Shown here piece after piece: positions 17,626-25,463 of a stretch of DNA of 64,000 bases. Origin of the DNA: Bradyrhizobium sp. SK17 (GTDB lineage Bacteria > Pseudomonadota > Alphaproteobacteria > Rhizobiales > Xanthobacteraceae); contig NZ_CP025113.1 in assembly GCF_002831585.1 (NCBI RefSeq), positions 4,479,001 through 4,543,000 on the forward strand. The letters run 5' to 3'. A model generated the notes under the pieces. It saw only the letters and a list, made by a program, of their open reading frames with translations, ran no database searches and was not told where the DNA came from. How positions within the stretch are numbered: position 1 is the first letter of the stretch; the number at the start of each line of letters is the position of its first letter. The position numbers were made by a program, and so were the translations under genes.

Positions 17626-18795
17626 TCACTTCGCGCAATGCGCGATCAGTCGCGCGACGAAGTCTCCGCACGCCTCGAGCTGCGATATCTCGACGAATTC
17701 GTCCGGCGTATGCGCCTGCGCGATTCCGCCGGGGCCGATCACCACCGACGGCACGTCTGCCATGCTGGTGAACAGGCTGGCCTCGGTACCGAAGGCGACC
17801 TTGGCGTGGTCGTTGCGACCGGCGAATTGCTTGGCGAGCGTGACGATCGGGGCGTCGGCGGCGGTATCGAGCGCGGGATAGTCGAGGATCTCCGCGAAGT
17901 CGATGCCGCAGTCCGGATGCCGTGCGCGCATCTTCGGCTCGATCTCCGCCTCGGCCCAGGCGACGATCGCGTCCGTCACCTGTCTGGACTCGGTGATCCC
18001 AATGCCGCGGCATTCGAACTCCACCACGCACTGGTCGGGCACGATGTTGAGCGCGGCGCCGCCGTGGACGATGCTGGTGAGCAGCGTCGAGTGCGGGACG
18101 TCGTAGAGACTGTCTTGTTCGGCATCCGCGGCCAGCAGCGCGGCGCGGCGGCGAATCTCTGATATCAGGTCGGCCGCGTATTCGATGGCGTTGACGCCGT
18201 CGGGCGCGATCGAGGAGTGACGCGCGAGCCCGCGGAAGGTGGCACGCACGCCGTGCTTGCCCTTGTGGCCGATGATCACCTGCATCCGGGTCGGCTCGCC
18301 GACGAAGCAGCCGAGCGGCTTCACGCTCTTGCGCGCGACCTCGCGCAGCATCGGCCGCACGCCGACGCAGCCGATCTCCTCGTCGTAGGAGATCGCAAGA
18401 TGGATCGGCGTCTTCAGGCCGGCATCGACCATCTCCGGCACCATGGCAAGACAGACTGCGACGAAGCCCTTCATGTCGGTGGTGCCGCGGCCGTACAGCT
18501 TGCCGTCGCGCTCGACGAGCTCGAACGGGTTGTGGGTCCAGTCCTGCCCCGCGACCGGCACGACGTCGGTATGCCCCGACAGAACCAGGCCCGCCTTGTC
18601 CCGGGGGCCGATCGTGACCCACAGCGAGGACTTCTGCCCGGTGTCATCCACGACGCGCTCACCGCTGACGCCGAACGAGGCAAGGTAACGCTCGATGTAA
18701 TCGATCAGCGGCAGGTTGGAACGATCGCTCACCGTGTCGAAGGCGACGAGGTCGGCCAACATTTTGCGGATACGGTCGGGACGTGGGGTTTGCAT
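17626..18795 (-). CDS. argE: Acetylornithine deacetylase/M20 peptidase family (ArgE-like)
   Basis: A protein of about 389 residues of the M20 metallopeptidase family, closest in style to acetylornithine deacetylase, which releases ornithine from N-acetylornithine in arginine synthesis. Conserved metal and catalytic residues are visible: SGHTDVVPV (first His/Asp), GRGTTDMKGF (bridging Asp) and ISYDEEIGC (catalytic Glu pair), then GEPT and the dimerisation domain with HSSIAPDGVNA. Start choice is uncertain: ATG 18795 (MQTPRPDRIRKML) or ATG 18807 add 4 residues; neither has a strong ribosome binding site. Alphaproteobacteria often use ArgJ for this step, so this may instead be a deacylase of another N-acyl amino acid. 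Confidence 0.8.
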   Translation of the reverse strand: MQTPRPDRIRKMLADLVAFDTVSDRSNLPLIDYIERYLASFGVSGERVVDDTGQKSSLWVTIGPRDKAGLVLSGHTDVVPVAGQDWTHNPFELVERDGKLYGRGTTDMKGFVAVCLAMVPEMVDAGLKTPIHLAISYDEEIGCVGVRPMLREVARKSVKPLGCFVGEPTRMQVIIGHKGKHGVRATFRGLARHSSIAPDGVNAIEYAADLISEIRRRAALLAADAEQDSLYDVPHSTLLTSIVHGGAALNIVPDQCVVEFECRGIGITESRQVTDAIVAWAEAEIEPKMRARHPDCGIDFAEILDYPALDTAADAPIVTLAKQFAGRNDHAKVAFGTEASLFTSMADVPSVVIGPGGIAQAHTPDEFVEISQLEACGDFVARLIAHCAK

Positions 18796-18947
18796 GAATG
18801 GCGCCATGAACGGGAACGGATCGCCCGACCATAGCAACGAAACTGCGAAAGGGAAAAGAACGTGTTGTGCGCGCGCGGACGCGTCCCGGACGGTTCATGT
18901 CGCGAGAACGAAGGAGCTGATTCACAGCTCGTGCAACATCCTCGCCA

Positions 18948-19067
18948 TCGTCCCGGCGCAGGCCGGGACCCATCACCCCAAATGCAGATTGGTGCACGAT
19001 GCCGGCGAACCGAGTCCCGCTTGCAAGTCGTGCTGCGGCGTATGGGTCCCGGCCTGCGCCGGGACGA
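18948..19067. repeat. Long palindromic repeat with perfect 26-bp arms
   Basis: The 26 bases at 18948-18973 (core TCCCGGCGCAGGCCGGGACC) are repeated as an exact inverted copy at 19042-19067, with 68 bases between. The core is the CGTCCCGGC...GCCGGGACC repeat seen many times in Bradyrhizobium chromosomes. It lies between the divergent-ended argE and SDR genes (both on the minus strand). Confidence 0.75.
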
Positions 19068-19093
19068 CGATGACACGATGAAGTGCGCGGTCG

Positions 19094-19879
19094 TTAGACC
19101 GGCTTGCCGGTATACGGCATCGATGCCGTCAGGCCGCCGTCGACCGGGATGGCCTGGCCGTTGACGTAGGAGGCTTCGTCGCTGGCCAGGAACAGCCCCA
19201 TCGCGGCGAGTTCGTGCGGCTGGCCGGGGCGCTTCAGCGGATTGAGCTGGCCGATCTTGTCCTGGGTGCCGCGCTCCTTGGCGCGGTCGAACACCGGCTT
19301 GGTCATGCCGGTCTCGATCAGGCCGGGGCAGACCGCGTTGACGCGCACGCCGGTGCCGGAGAGCGAGTAGGCGGTGGTCTGCACCAGGCTGATGACGCCG
19401 GCCTTGCTCGCGCCGTAGGGATGTCCGCTGGCGCCGGCCTTCAGGCCCGCGACCGACGCGGTGAGGATGATCGAGCCAAAGCCCTGCTTGGTCATGTGCG
19501 GAATCGAATGCTTGATCGCGAGGAACGGGCCGATCAAATTGACGCGCAGCACCTCCTGCCAATGCTCGGGGGTCTGATCGGCGAGCGGAACGAGGCCGCC
19601 GCTGACGCCGGCATTGGCCCAGATCGCGTCGAGCTTGCCGTACTTCGAAACCGCCTTCTCGATGAAGGCCTTCACGTCGCTCTCCGATCCCGCATCGGCG
19701 GTCACGGCTTCGACGGTGCCGCCGGCATCGCGCACCAGCTTCGCGGTCTCGTTGACGCCATCGGTACGGTCGACCGCAATCAGTCTCGCGCCTTCCCTGG
19801 TGAACAGCAGCGACGCCGCGCGGCCGATGCCGCTGCCGGCGCCGGTGATGATTACGGATTTGCCTTCGAGGCGGCCCAT
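19094..19879 (-). CDS. Short-chain dehydrogenase/reductase (SDR)
   Basis: A 261-residue classical SDR using NAD(P)H to oxidise or reduce an alcohol/ketone. The ATG at 19879 (MGRLEGKSVIITGAGSGIGRAA) is preceded by GGGAG and starts at the usual cofactor-binding strand; a longer start adding MNREN is rejected. The cofactor motif TGAGSGIG and the catalytic YGASK with an upstream Ser (LTASVAG) are intact, and NAGVSGG follows the NNAG pattern in modified form. It is divergent from the histidine phosphatase gene, and its upstream region has two TTCAAAC heptamers. It is probably part of a fatty-acid or hydroxy-acid catabolic group with the neighbouring SDR. Confidence 0.92.
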   Translation of the reverse strand: MGRLEGKSVIITGAGSGIGRAASLLFTREGARLIAVDRTDGVNETAKLVRDAGGTVEAVTADAGSESDVKAFIEKAVSKYGKLDAIWANAGVSGGLVPLADQTPEHWQEVLRVNLIGPFLAIKHSIPHMTKQGFGSIILTASVAGLKAGASGHPYGASKAGVISLVQTTAYSLSGTGVRVNAVCPGLIETGMTKPVFDRAKERGTQDKIGQLNPLKRPGQPHELAAMGLFLASDEASYVNGQAIPVDGGLTASMPYTGKPV

Positions 19880-19929
19880 GAGGTTCTCCCTGTTCACGTG
19901 GTCCGTGGCGCCTTTGCCGCGCGACGGAA

Positions 19930-19948
19930 TTCAAACAAAATTTCAAAC
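19930..19948 (-). promoter_or_regulatory. Direct TTCAAAC repeats before the SDR gene
   Basis: TTCAAAC occurs at 19930-19936 and again at 19942-19948, i.e. as direct repeats 12 bp apart, roughly 50-70 bp before the SDR start. The same heptamer is the arm of the probable TetR operator at 11096-11126, hinting at shared control. Confidence 0.35.
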
Positions 19949-20018
19949 GTCCGAAGCACTTGAGACGGTGTGCGGCGTGACGTACAGCGACGGGGGACAG
20001 TATTGAAGGGCTCATCCG

Positions 20019-20726
20019 ATGTCCAATCCAGACAAGCCAAACGTGACGGTGACGCGGTGGTGGTGGATTCGCCACGCGCCGGTGCGCAGCGACGGCGGCA
20101 ACATCTACGGCCAAGAGGACATCGACTGCGACACCGGCGACGTCGAAGTGTTCGAGGCAGTTGCCAAGATGCTGCCGCGCGACGCGGTCTGGTATTCGAG
20201 CAACCTCAAGCGCACGCACCAGACCGCAGAAGCGATCTGGGCCGCTGGATTTCCGAAGCCGGCCAACATGACGCAGGAGCGGGATTTCGCCGAGCAGCAT
20301 CTCGGCCGGTGGCAGGGCATGAACCGCGCCGCGCTGCTCGCCAGCCAGCCGCCCGGCCGGAGCTGGTTTGCCGACGTCAACGAGCCCGCACCGGGCGGCG
20401 AGAGTTTCATGGACCTCTACACGCGGGTCTGCCGCACGATCGTGCGGATCACGGCTGCGGAAGCGGGCCGGAACATCATCGCGGTCGGCCATGGCGGCGT
20501 GATCCGTGCCGCGGTCGGCCTTGCGCTCGGCGGCCAGCCGGATCGCGGATTGTCCTTCGACGTCGACAACGTCTCGGTGACGCGGCTCGATCACATCGCG
20601 GGTGTCGGCCTGTCGACCTGGCGGCTGCCGATGGTGAACCAGCAGCCCTGGATCGCCGATCCGCGCCACGCCGCGATGCATCAGCCGTCCGGGCCCGAAG
20701 TGCGGCCGGCGAGCAAGCTCGCGTGA
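20019..20726 (+). CDS. Histidine phosphatase family protein
   Basis: A 235-residue protein of the phosphoglycerate mutase-like histidine phosphatase superfamily. The phosphate-accepting His19 is in IRHAPV, an RHA variant of the usual RHG, and the second catalytic His is in AVGHGGVIRA; the Arg/Glu partners are suggested by SNLKRTHQTAEAIW and ERDFAEQHLGRWQG. The start is ATG 20019 with AAGGG upstream. It has no signal peptide, so it acts in the cytoplasm, perhaps on a phospho-metabolite or a cobalamin intermediate (ribazole phosphate family proteins also have RHA). It lies 75 bp before the next SDR and could be cotranscribed. Confidence 0.88.
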   Translation: MSNPDKPNVTVTRWWWIRHAPVRSDGGNIYGQEDIDCDTGDVEVFEAVAKMLPRDAVWYSSNLKRTHQTAEAIWAAGFPKPANMTQERDFAEQHLGRWQGMNRAALLASQPPGRSWFADVNEPAPGGESFMDLYTRVCRTIVRITAAEAGRNIIAVGHGGVIRAAVGLALGGQPDRGLSFDVDNVSVTRLDHIAGVGLSTWRLPMVNQQPWIADPRHAAMHQPSGPEVRPASKLA

Positions 20727-20801
20727 TTGCTGCTATCGCAGCACCGCATCACTGCCTAAGCTAAACGCAGAACTCAAACATCTTACATCAGGGAGAGAAC
20801 C

Positions 20802-21569
20802 ATGACCTTGTTCGACATGAAGGGAAAAGTCGCCGTCATCACCGGCTCGACGCGCGGCATCGGGCGCGCGATCGCCGAGCGGATGGCCGAGCACGGCGCC
20901 AAGGTCGTGATCTCCTCGCGCAAGGCCGACGTCTGCGAGCAGGTGGCGAAGGAGATCAACGACAGCTACGGCAAGGGCACTGCGGTTGCGATCGCGGCCA
21001 ACATCTCTTCGAAGGAAAACCTGCAAAACCTGGTCGACGAGAGCAACCGCGCCTTCGGCAAGATCGACGTGCTGGTCTGCAACGCGGCGTCCAATCCCTA
21101 TTATGGCCCGCTCGCCGGCATCTCCGACGATCAATTCAGAAAAATCCTCGAGAACAACATCGTCGCCAACAACTGGCTGATCTCGATGGTGGTGCCGCAG
21201 ATGATCGAGCGCAAGGACGGCTCCGTCATCATCGTGTCCTCGATCGGCGGCCTCAAGGGCTCGACCATCCTCGGCGCCTACGCGATCTCGAAGGCCGCCG
21301 ACATGCAGCTCGCGCGCAACCTGGCTTGTGAGTACGGCAAGCACAATATCCGCGTGAACTGCATCGCGCCCGGCCTGATCAAGACCGACTTCGCCAAGGC
21401 GCTGTGGGACAATCCGGACAATCTGAAGGCCTCGACCGCGCGCTCGCCGCTGCTGCGCATCGGCGTGCCGGACGAGATCGCGGGCTGCGCGGTGATGATG
21501 GGCTCGCGCGCCGGTGACTTCATGACCGGCCAGACCGTGGTGATCGACGGCGGCGCGACGATCAGCTGA
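20802..21569 (+). CDS. Short-chain dehydrogenase/reductase (SDR)
   Basis: A 255-residue SDR of the glucose/ribitol dehydrogenase group. ATG 20802 follows AGGGAG, and the translation MTLFDMKGKVAVITGSTRGIGRAIAERM has TGSTRGIG as the cofactor loop. CNAASN marks the Asn/Ala-Asn helix, and the catalytic triad continues with IVSSIGG and YAISKAADMQ. Activity toward a 3-hydroxyacyl-CoA or a sugar alcohol is possible; the sequence does not decide. Similar in class to the SDR encoded at 19.1-19.9 kb but not a recent duplicate, as the catalytic surroundings differ. Confidence 0.93.
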   Translation: MTLFDMKGKVAVITGSTRGIGRAIAERMAEHGAKVVISSRKADVCEQVAKEINDSYGKGTAVAIAANISSKENLQNLVDESNRAFGKIDVLVCNAASNPYYGPLAGISDDQFRKILENNIVANNWLISMVVPQMIERKDGSVIIVSSIGGLKGSTILGAYAISKAADMQLARNLACEYGKHNIRVNCIAPGLIKTDFAKALWDNPDNLKASTARSPLLRIGVPDEIAGCAVMMGSRAGDFMTGQTVVIDGGATIS

Positions 21570-21607
21570 TCGTCGTTGGTGCGCAGAGCGTGCCACGCAT
21601 TCATCTC

Positions 21608-21706
21608 GTCATCACCGGCGAAAGCGGGTGATCCAGTACGCCGAGGCCTCTCGATTCATCACGACCGCCGCGGCGTGCTGGATGCCCCGCTTTCGCGGAG
21701 CATGAC
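21608..21706. repeat. Imperfect palindromic intergenic repeat
   Basis: About 35-bp arms (21608-21642 and 21672-21706) with cores CGAAAGCGGG and CCCGCTTTCG, several mismatches and a 29-base loop. I recognise this GTCATxxCCGCGAAAGCGGG-type element from Bradyrhizobium intergenic regions. It separates convergent SDR and serine hydrolase genes. Confidence 0.65.
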
Positions 21707-21730
21707 AGCATTGATGAGGGGAGGCAGCGA

Positions 21731-22954
21731 TCACTCCACTGCTGAGTACACCCCGTTCCTCACCAGCGAGCGGGTGTATTCGCGCTGGCCCGGGCCCTGC
21801 ATCATGAAGACCGCGATCAGGTCTTCGCGCGGGTCGATCCAGAAGAACGTGCCGGCCATGCCGCTCCAGAAGTACTGGCCGACCGAGCCGGAGAACGCTG
21901 CGATGCCCTGCTGCATGCGCACGGCGAAGCCGAGGCCGAAGCTGTGGCCGGGCGACACCAGCGTGCCCTGAACCTTGACGCCGGCGCCGAGGTGATCGGA
22001 GGCCATGAATTCGAGCGTCTTGCGGCCGATGATCCTGGTGCCGTCGAGCGAGCCGCCATTGAGCAGCATCTGCGCGAAGCGGGCATAGTCCATCGTGGTC
22101 GACACCAGTCCGCCACCGCCGGATTCCATCGCCGGCTTCTCCAGCATGTTGAACAGTTGCACCTTCTCATTGGTCCAGGGATCGTTGCCAAATGCCTCGG
22201 CCAGCCGGCCGGCATTGGCTTCGGGCGTGTGGAACGCGGTCTCGTTCATCTGCAACGGCGCGAGGATGCGCTCGGTGAGGAATTCGCCGAGCGTCTTGCC
22301 GCTGACGACTTCGATGATGCGGCCGAGGATGTCGGTGGAGCGGCTGTAATTCCATTCGGCGCCCGGTTGGCAGACCAAGGGCATGCTGGCGAGCATGGTG
22401 GCGTGCTCTGCATTGGTGATCTTGCGGCTGCGCAGCCGCGACTGCTTGTAGAGCTCCTGCACCGGGCCGTTGCCGGTGTGGTCATAGGTTAAACCCGAGG
22501 TGTGGCGCAGCAGATCCTGGATCGTCATCTGCCGCTGCACGGGGACCAGCTCGAGCTTGCCGTCGCGTTCGACGCCGACCTTGGTCTCGGCGAATTCGGG
22601 GATGAACTTGGCGACGGGATCGTTGAGCAGGAAGTGGCCGTCCTCGAGCAGCTGCATGATGCCGACCGAGACGATCGGCTTGGTCATCGAGAAGATGCGG
22701 AAGACCGTGTCATGCGTCATCGGTGCCGCGGCGGTCGGGCTCTGCCGGCCGATCGCGTCGAACCAGCCGACCTGGCCGCGCCGCGCCACCAGCACGGTGA
22801 AGCCGGGCGCAGTTCCCTTGTCGACCTCGCGCTTGAACGTGTCGGACAGCGCCTGTAGCCGCGTGCCCGACAGTCCGATCGATTCGGGTTTGGCCAAGGG
22901 CAGGGACGGGGTGGCCGGGCTGGCGGCATGCTTGGTGGCGGTTTGGGCGTTCAT
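21731..22954 (-). CDS. Serine hydrolase, class C beta-lactamase/EstB-like family
   Basis: A 407-residue protein of the beta-lactamase-related (PF00144) family. The nucleophile motif SxxK is S89-M-T-K92, and the catalytic Tyr is seen in WNYSRSTDILG (a YSR instead of the YxN of true class C enzymes). The C-terminal HSFGLGFAVR aligns with the HxG-type region. Most such proteins are carboxylesterases or amidases and not antibiotic resistance enzymes. There is no clear signal peptide, so it may be cytoplasmic. GGGAGAGACC before ATG 22954 supports the start. It is followed by the tRNA-Trp gene on the opposite strand. Confidence 0.88.
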   Translation of the reverse strand: MNAQTATKHAASPATPSLPLAKPESIGLSGTRLQALSDTFKREVDKGTAPGFTVLVARRGQVGWFDAIGRQSPTAAAPMTHDTVFRIFSMTKPIVSVGIMQLLEDGHFLLNDPVAKFIPEFAETKVGVERDGKLELVPVQRQMTIQDLLRHTSGLTYDHTGNGPVQELYKQSRLRSRKITNAEHATMLASMPLVCQPGAEWNYSRSTDILGRIIEVVSGKTLGEFLTERILAPLQMNETAFHTPEANAGRLAEAFGNDPWTNEKVQLFNMLEKPAMESGGGGLVSTTMDYARFAQMLLNGGSLDGTRIIGRKTLEFMASDHLGAGVKVQGTLVSPGHSFGLGFAVRMQQGIAAFSGSVGQYFWSGMAGTFFWIDPREDLIAVFMMQGPGQREYTRSLVRNGVYSAVE

Positions 22955-23123
22955 GGTCTCTCCCGGGCTCTTGATTCTTGCGGCGAGGTGCCGACGAGGC
23001 GTGATGGTGGAAGTCTGACGCAGAAGTTTTGCAATGAACAGAAGCTTCAGCGCTCAGCCCTTGCAAACCGGCCATGCCTTGTGCTTGAAACGGCGCGAAC
23101 CGGCGGCGACGTCGGTTCCCTGC

Positions 23124-23199
23124 AGGAGTGTAGCTCAATTGGTAGAGCACCGGTCTCCAAAACCGGGGGTCGCAGGTTCGAGCCCTGCCACTCCTGCCA
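23124..23199 (+). tRNA. trnW: tRNA-Trp (anticodon CCA)
   Basis: A 76-nt cloverleaf with encoded CCA end. The acceptor stem pairs AGGAGTG (23124-23130) with CACTCCT (23189-23195), followed by discriminator G and CCA. The D arm contains TAGCTC...GAGC, the anticodon arm has CCGGT-CTCCAAA-ACCGG with anticodon CCA, and the T arm carries GGTTCGAGCC. In many alphaproteobacteria this gene sits directly before secE; here secE lies about 4.2 kb away, behind a GntR-regulated group. Confidence 0.97.
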
Positions 23200-23226
23200 G
23201 CTTTTAAGCCAACAATTTGAATACTT

Positions 23227-23251
23227 TGGCCGAGGTCCTGGACCCCGGCCA
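23227..23251. terminator. Hairpin between tRNA-Trp and the solute-binding protein gene
   Basis: TGGCCG (23227-23232) pairs with CGGCCA (23246-23251), with GGTC/GACC nested inside beyond a single mismatch. It lies between convergent genes, just after the tRNA and just after the solute-binding protein stop; a shared terminator is plausible but no T-tract is present. Confidence 0.35.
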
Positions 23252-23264
23252 TGATCGTTTCCGG

Positions 23265-24470
23265 CTACTTGACCAGCGGGCAGCCACCGTCCTTGAGCGG
23301 CCGGAACGCCTGGTCGCCGGGCACCTCGGCGAGCAGCTTGTAATAATCCCACGGCGCTTTCGATTCTTCGGGCTTCTTGACCTCGAACAGGAACATCGAG
23401 TGCACCATGCGGCCGTCCTCGCGCACCACGCCATTGTCGGTGAAGGCGTCGCGCACCGGGGTGGCGCGCATCTTGGCCAGTACCGGCTTGGTCTCCCTGG
23501 TGCCGGCGGCCTTGACCGCATTGAGGTAGTGCAGTGTGGCGCTGTAGGTCGCGGCCTGGTTCATCGTCGGCATCCGCTTGGTGCGCTCGAAGAAGCGCTT
23601 GCCGAAGGCGCGGGTGCGATCGTTGAGATCCCAATAATACGCCTCGGTGATGATCAGCCCCTGCGCGAGCTTCAGCCCGAGGCTGTGGATGTCGGAAATG
23701 AACATCACGATCCCGGCCAGATTCTGCCCGCCTGCGACGATGCCGAATTCGGACGCCTGCTTGATCGCGTTGATGGTGTCGCCGCCGCCATTGGCGAGGC
23801 CGACGATCTTGGCCTTCGAGGCCTGCGCCTGCAACAGGAAGGACGAGAAGTCCGGCGTGTTGAGCGGATGCCGCGCGCTGCCGAGCACCTTGCCGCCGGC
23901 GGCGCGGACCACGTCACCGGTGTCGCGCTCGATCGAATGGCCGAACACGTAGTCGGCGGTGATGAAGAACCAGGTGTCGCCGCCGTTCTTCACGATCGCG
24001 CTGCCGACGGTGTGGGCGTTGCCGTAGGTGTCGTAGGTCCAGTGCAGCGTATAGGGCGAGCAGGACTTGCCGGTGATGTCGGAGCTCGCCGCGTCCGTCA
24101 CGATCATGATCTTCTCGAACTGCTTCGACATCTCCATGCCGGCGAGCGCGGTCGCCGAGGTCGGCATGTCGATGATCATGTCGACGCCTTCGGCCTCGTA
24201 CCATTTCCGGGTGATGGTGGCGGCGACGTCGGCCTTGTTGAGGGCATCGGCGGTGACGAGCTCGATCGGCTTGCCGAACATCGAGCCGCCGAACTCCTCG
24301 ATCGCCATCTTGGTGGCTTCGACGTTGCCGGCGCCGCCGATGTCCGAATAGACCGACTGGAAATCGGTCAGCACGCCGATCTTGAGCGGTGTCTGCTGCG
24401 CGAGCGCAGGCCCCGCCAGCACGGCGGCGAAGAGGCCGGCGGCGGACAGACTCGTGGCGATGGATTTCAT
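23265..24470 (-). CDS. ABC transporter substrate-binding protein (branched-chain amino acid type)
   Basis: A 401-residue periplasmic solute-binding protein of the Peripla_BP_6 (LivK/HmgB-like) family. The ATG at 24470 is preceded by GGAGG at about 10-nt spacing and opens a signal peptide (MKSIATSLSAAGLFAAVLAG, cleavage after ALA near residue 24). The mature start TPLKIGVLTDFQSVYSDIGG is the usual first strand, with SPYTLHWTYDTYGNAHTVG and NDRTRAFGKRFFERTKRMP further on. Its permease and ATPase genes are not adjacent, so they must be elsewhere. Family members bind amino acids, aromatic acids or short-chain amides. It is divergent from a GntR gene with an identical operator on both sides, hence probably induced by an organic acid. 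Confidence 0.92.
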   Translation of the reverse strand: MKSIATSLSAAGLFAAVLAGPALAQQTPLKIGVLTDFQSVYSDIGGAGNVEATKMAIEEFGGSMFGKPIELVTADALNKADVAATITRKWYEAEGVDMIIDMPTSATALAGMEMSKQFEKIMIVTDAASSDITGKSCSPYTLHWTYDTYGNAHTVGSAIVKNGGDTWFFITADYVFGHSIERDTGDVVRAAGGKVLGSARHPLNTPDFSSFLLQAQASKAKIVGLANGGGDTINAIKQASEFGIVAGGQNLAGIVMFISDIHSLGLKLAQGLIITEAYYWDLNDRTRAFGKRFFERTKRMPTMNQAATYSATLHYLNAVKAAGTRETKPVLAKMRATPVRDAFTDNGVVREDGRMVHSMFLFEVKKPEESKAPWDYYKLLAEVPGDQAFRPLKDGGCPLVK

Positions 24471-24502
24471 GGTGATGCGTCCTCCCGGGGTGTTCTTATC
24501 GG

Positions 24503-24542
24503 TTTGTCCGACAAAGTTAGATTTGCCCGGTTCCAGTGTCAA
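24503..24542 (-). promoter_or_regulatory. Promoter and operator of the solute-binding protein gene
   Basis: Minus-strand -35 TTGACA (24542-24537), 17-bp spacer, -10 TAACTT (24519-24514). The palindrome TTTGTCCGACAAA (24503-24515 on the plus strand, arms TTTGTC/GACAAA) overlaps the end of the -10. Repressor binding here should block transcription. The layout mirrors the rightward promoter at 24586-24625. Confidence 0.6.
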
Positions 24543-24585
24543 TTCTGGCCCGCCAGGTGCGACAATCCAGCCGGTATGGACGCAT

Positions 24586-24625
24586 TTGACGGTTCATCGG
24601 CCTTCCTCTAGCTTTGTCCGACAAA
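24586..24625 (+). promoter_or_regulatory. Promoter and operator of the GntR gene and CoA ligase gene
   Basis: -35 TTGACG (24586-24591), 17-bp spacer, -10 TAGCTT (24609-24614), then the same 13-bp palindrome TTTGTCCGACAAA at 24613-24625, overlapping the -10 by 2 bases. Identical position relative to the promoter as on the left side suggests coordinated repression by the GntR protein and autoregulation. Confidence 0.6.
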
Positions 24626-24644
24626 CAACAATCGGGAGCCCAGG

Positions 24645-25409
24645 GTGCCCGCCACGCCATTGTTCCGGCGCATCGACGTCGCGCCGGCCTATCAGAAGGT
24701 CGCCGACGCGATCGAGCGCGAGATCATCAACGGCCGGATCAAGCCGGGCGAGCCGATCGGCACCGAGCAGCAGCTGGTGGAGCAGTTCGGCGTCAATCGC
24801 TCGACGGTGCGCGAAGGCATCCGCGTACTGGAGGAGGGCGGGCTGATCCGCCGCGATTCCAGCCGCCGCCTGCAAGCCTGCCTGCCGCGCTACAACAAGC
24901 TCGCCACGCGGCTGTCGCGCGCGCTGATCCTGCATGAGGTGACGTTCCGCGAATTGTTCGAGGCCTCGATGACGCTGGAGATCGCGAGCGTCGAAGGCGC
25001 GGTGGAGCGTGCCACCGATGAGAACATCGCCGAGCTCGCCGGCAATCTCGAGCGCAGCGCCAATGTGGTCGGTAATCCCGCCGAGCTCGCCGAGCTCGAC
25101 GCCGAATTCCACGTGCTGATGGCCAAGGCCTCGCAGAACCGCGTGTTGCAGCTCGCCCGCGAGCCCGCCGCGCAGCTGTTCTTTCCGACCACCGAGATGA
25201 TCGTCGGCGGCGTGCCGGAGGGCGGCGCGCGCCTCGTCGAGGCGCATGGCCATATGCTCGACGCGATCAGGCGCCGCGACAAGGAAGCCGGCGTGCTGTG
25301 GACGCGACGGCACTTGCAGGACTGGCGGCGCGGCTTCGAGAAGATCGCCTCGCTCGATCGTTCGGTCGAGCACACCTACATGGAACACGCCTACGCCGCC
25401 CGGCAATAG
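24645..25409 (+). CDS. GntR-family regulator, FadR/FCD subfamily
   Basis: A 254-residue GntR regulator starting at GTG 24645, with GGGAG 8 nt upstream. The winged-helix N-terminus is at about residues 14-75, with INGRIKPGEPIGTEQQLVEQFGVNRSTVREGIRVLEEGGLIRR, the standard GntR signature. The C-terminal FCD helical domain (MTLEIASVEGAV, then ELDAEFHVLMAKAS with the metal-ligand Asp/His) binds an organic acid or acyl-CoA ligand. Its gene is divergent from the solute-binding protein gene and followed, 54 bp later, by the CoA ligase gene. The twin operators make it the probable repressor of both. Confidence 0.93.
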   Translation: MPATPLFRRIDVAPAYQKVADAIEREIINGRIKPGEPIGTEQQLVEQFGVNRSTVREGIRVLEEGGLIRRDSSRRLQACLPRYNKLATRLSRALILHEVTFRELFEASMTLEIASVEGAVERATDENIAELAGNLERSANVVGNPAELAELDAEFHVLMAKASQNRVLQLAREPAAQLFFPTTEMIVGGVPEGGARLVEAHGHMLDAIRRRDKEAGVLWTRRHLQDWRRGFEKIASLDRSVEHTYMEHAYAARQ

Positions 25410-25463
25410 CGGCGGCGCGGCGAAGGCAGGACAACGACAACAAGCACATTCGGGAGGGACTAC

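Noticed and set aside
13765..21706. CRISPR-like repeats from the palindromic intergenic elements
   Set aside because: The elements differ in sequence, are not regularly spaced and have no spacers or cas genes.
21731..22954. Antibiotic beta-lactamase
   Set aside because: The SxxK motif is present but the YxN is replaced by YSR and no signal peptide is seen; the esterase-like branch is a better fit.
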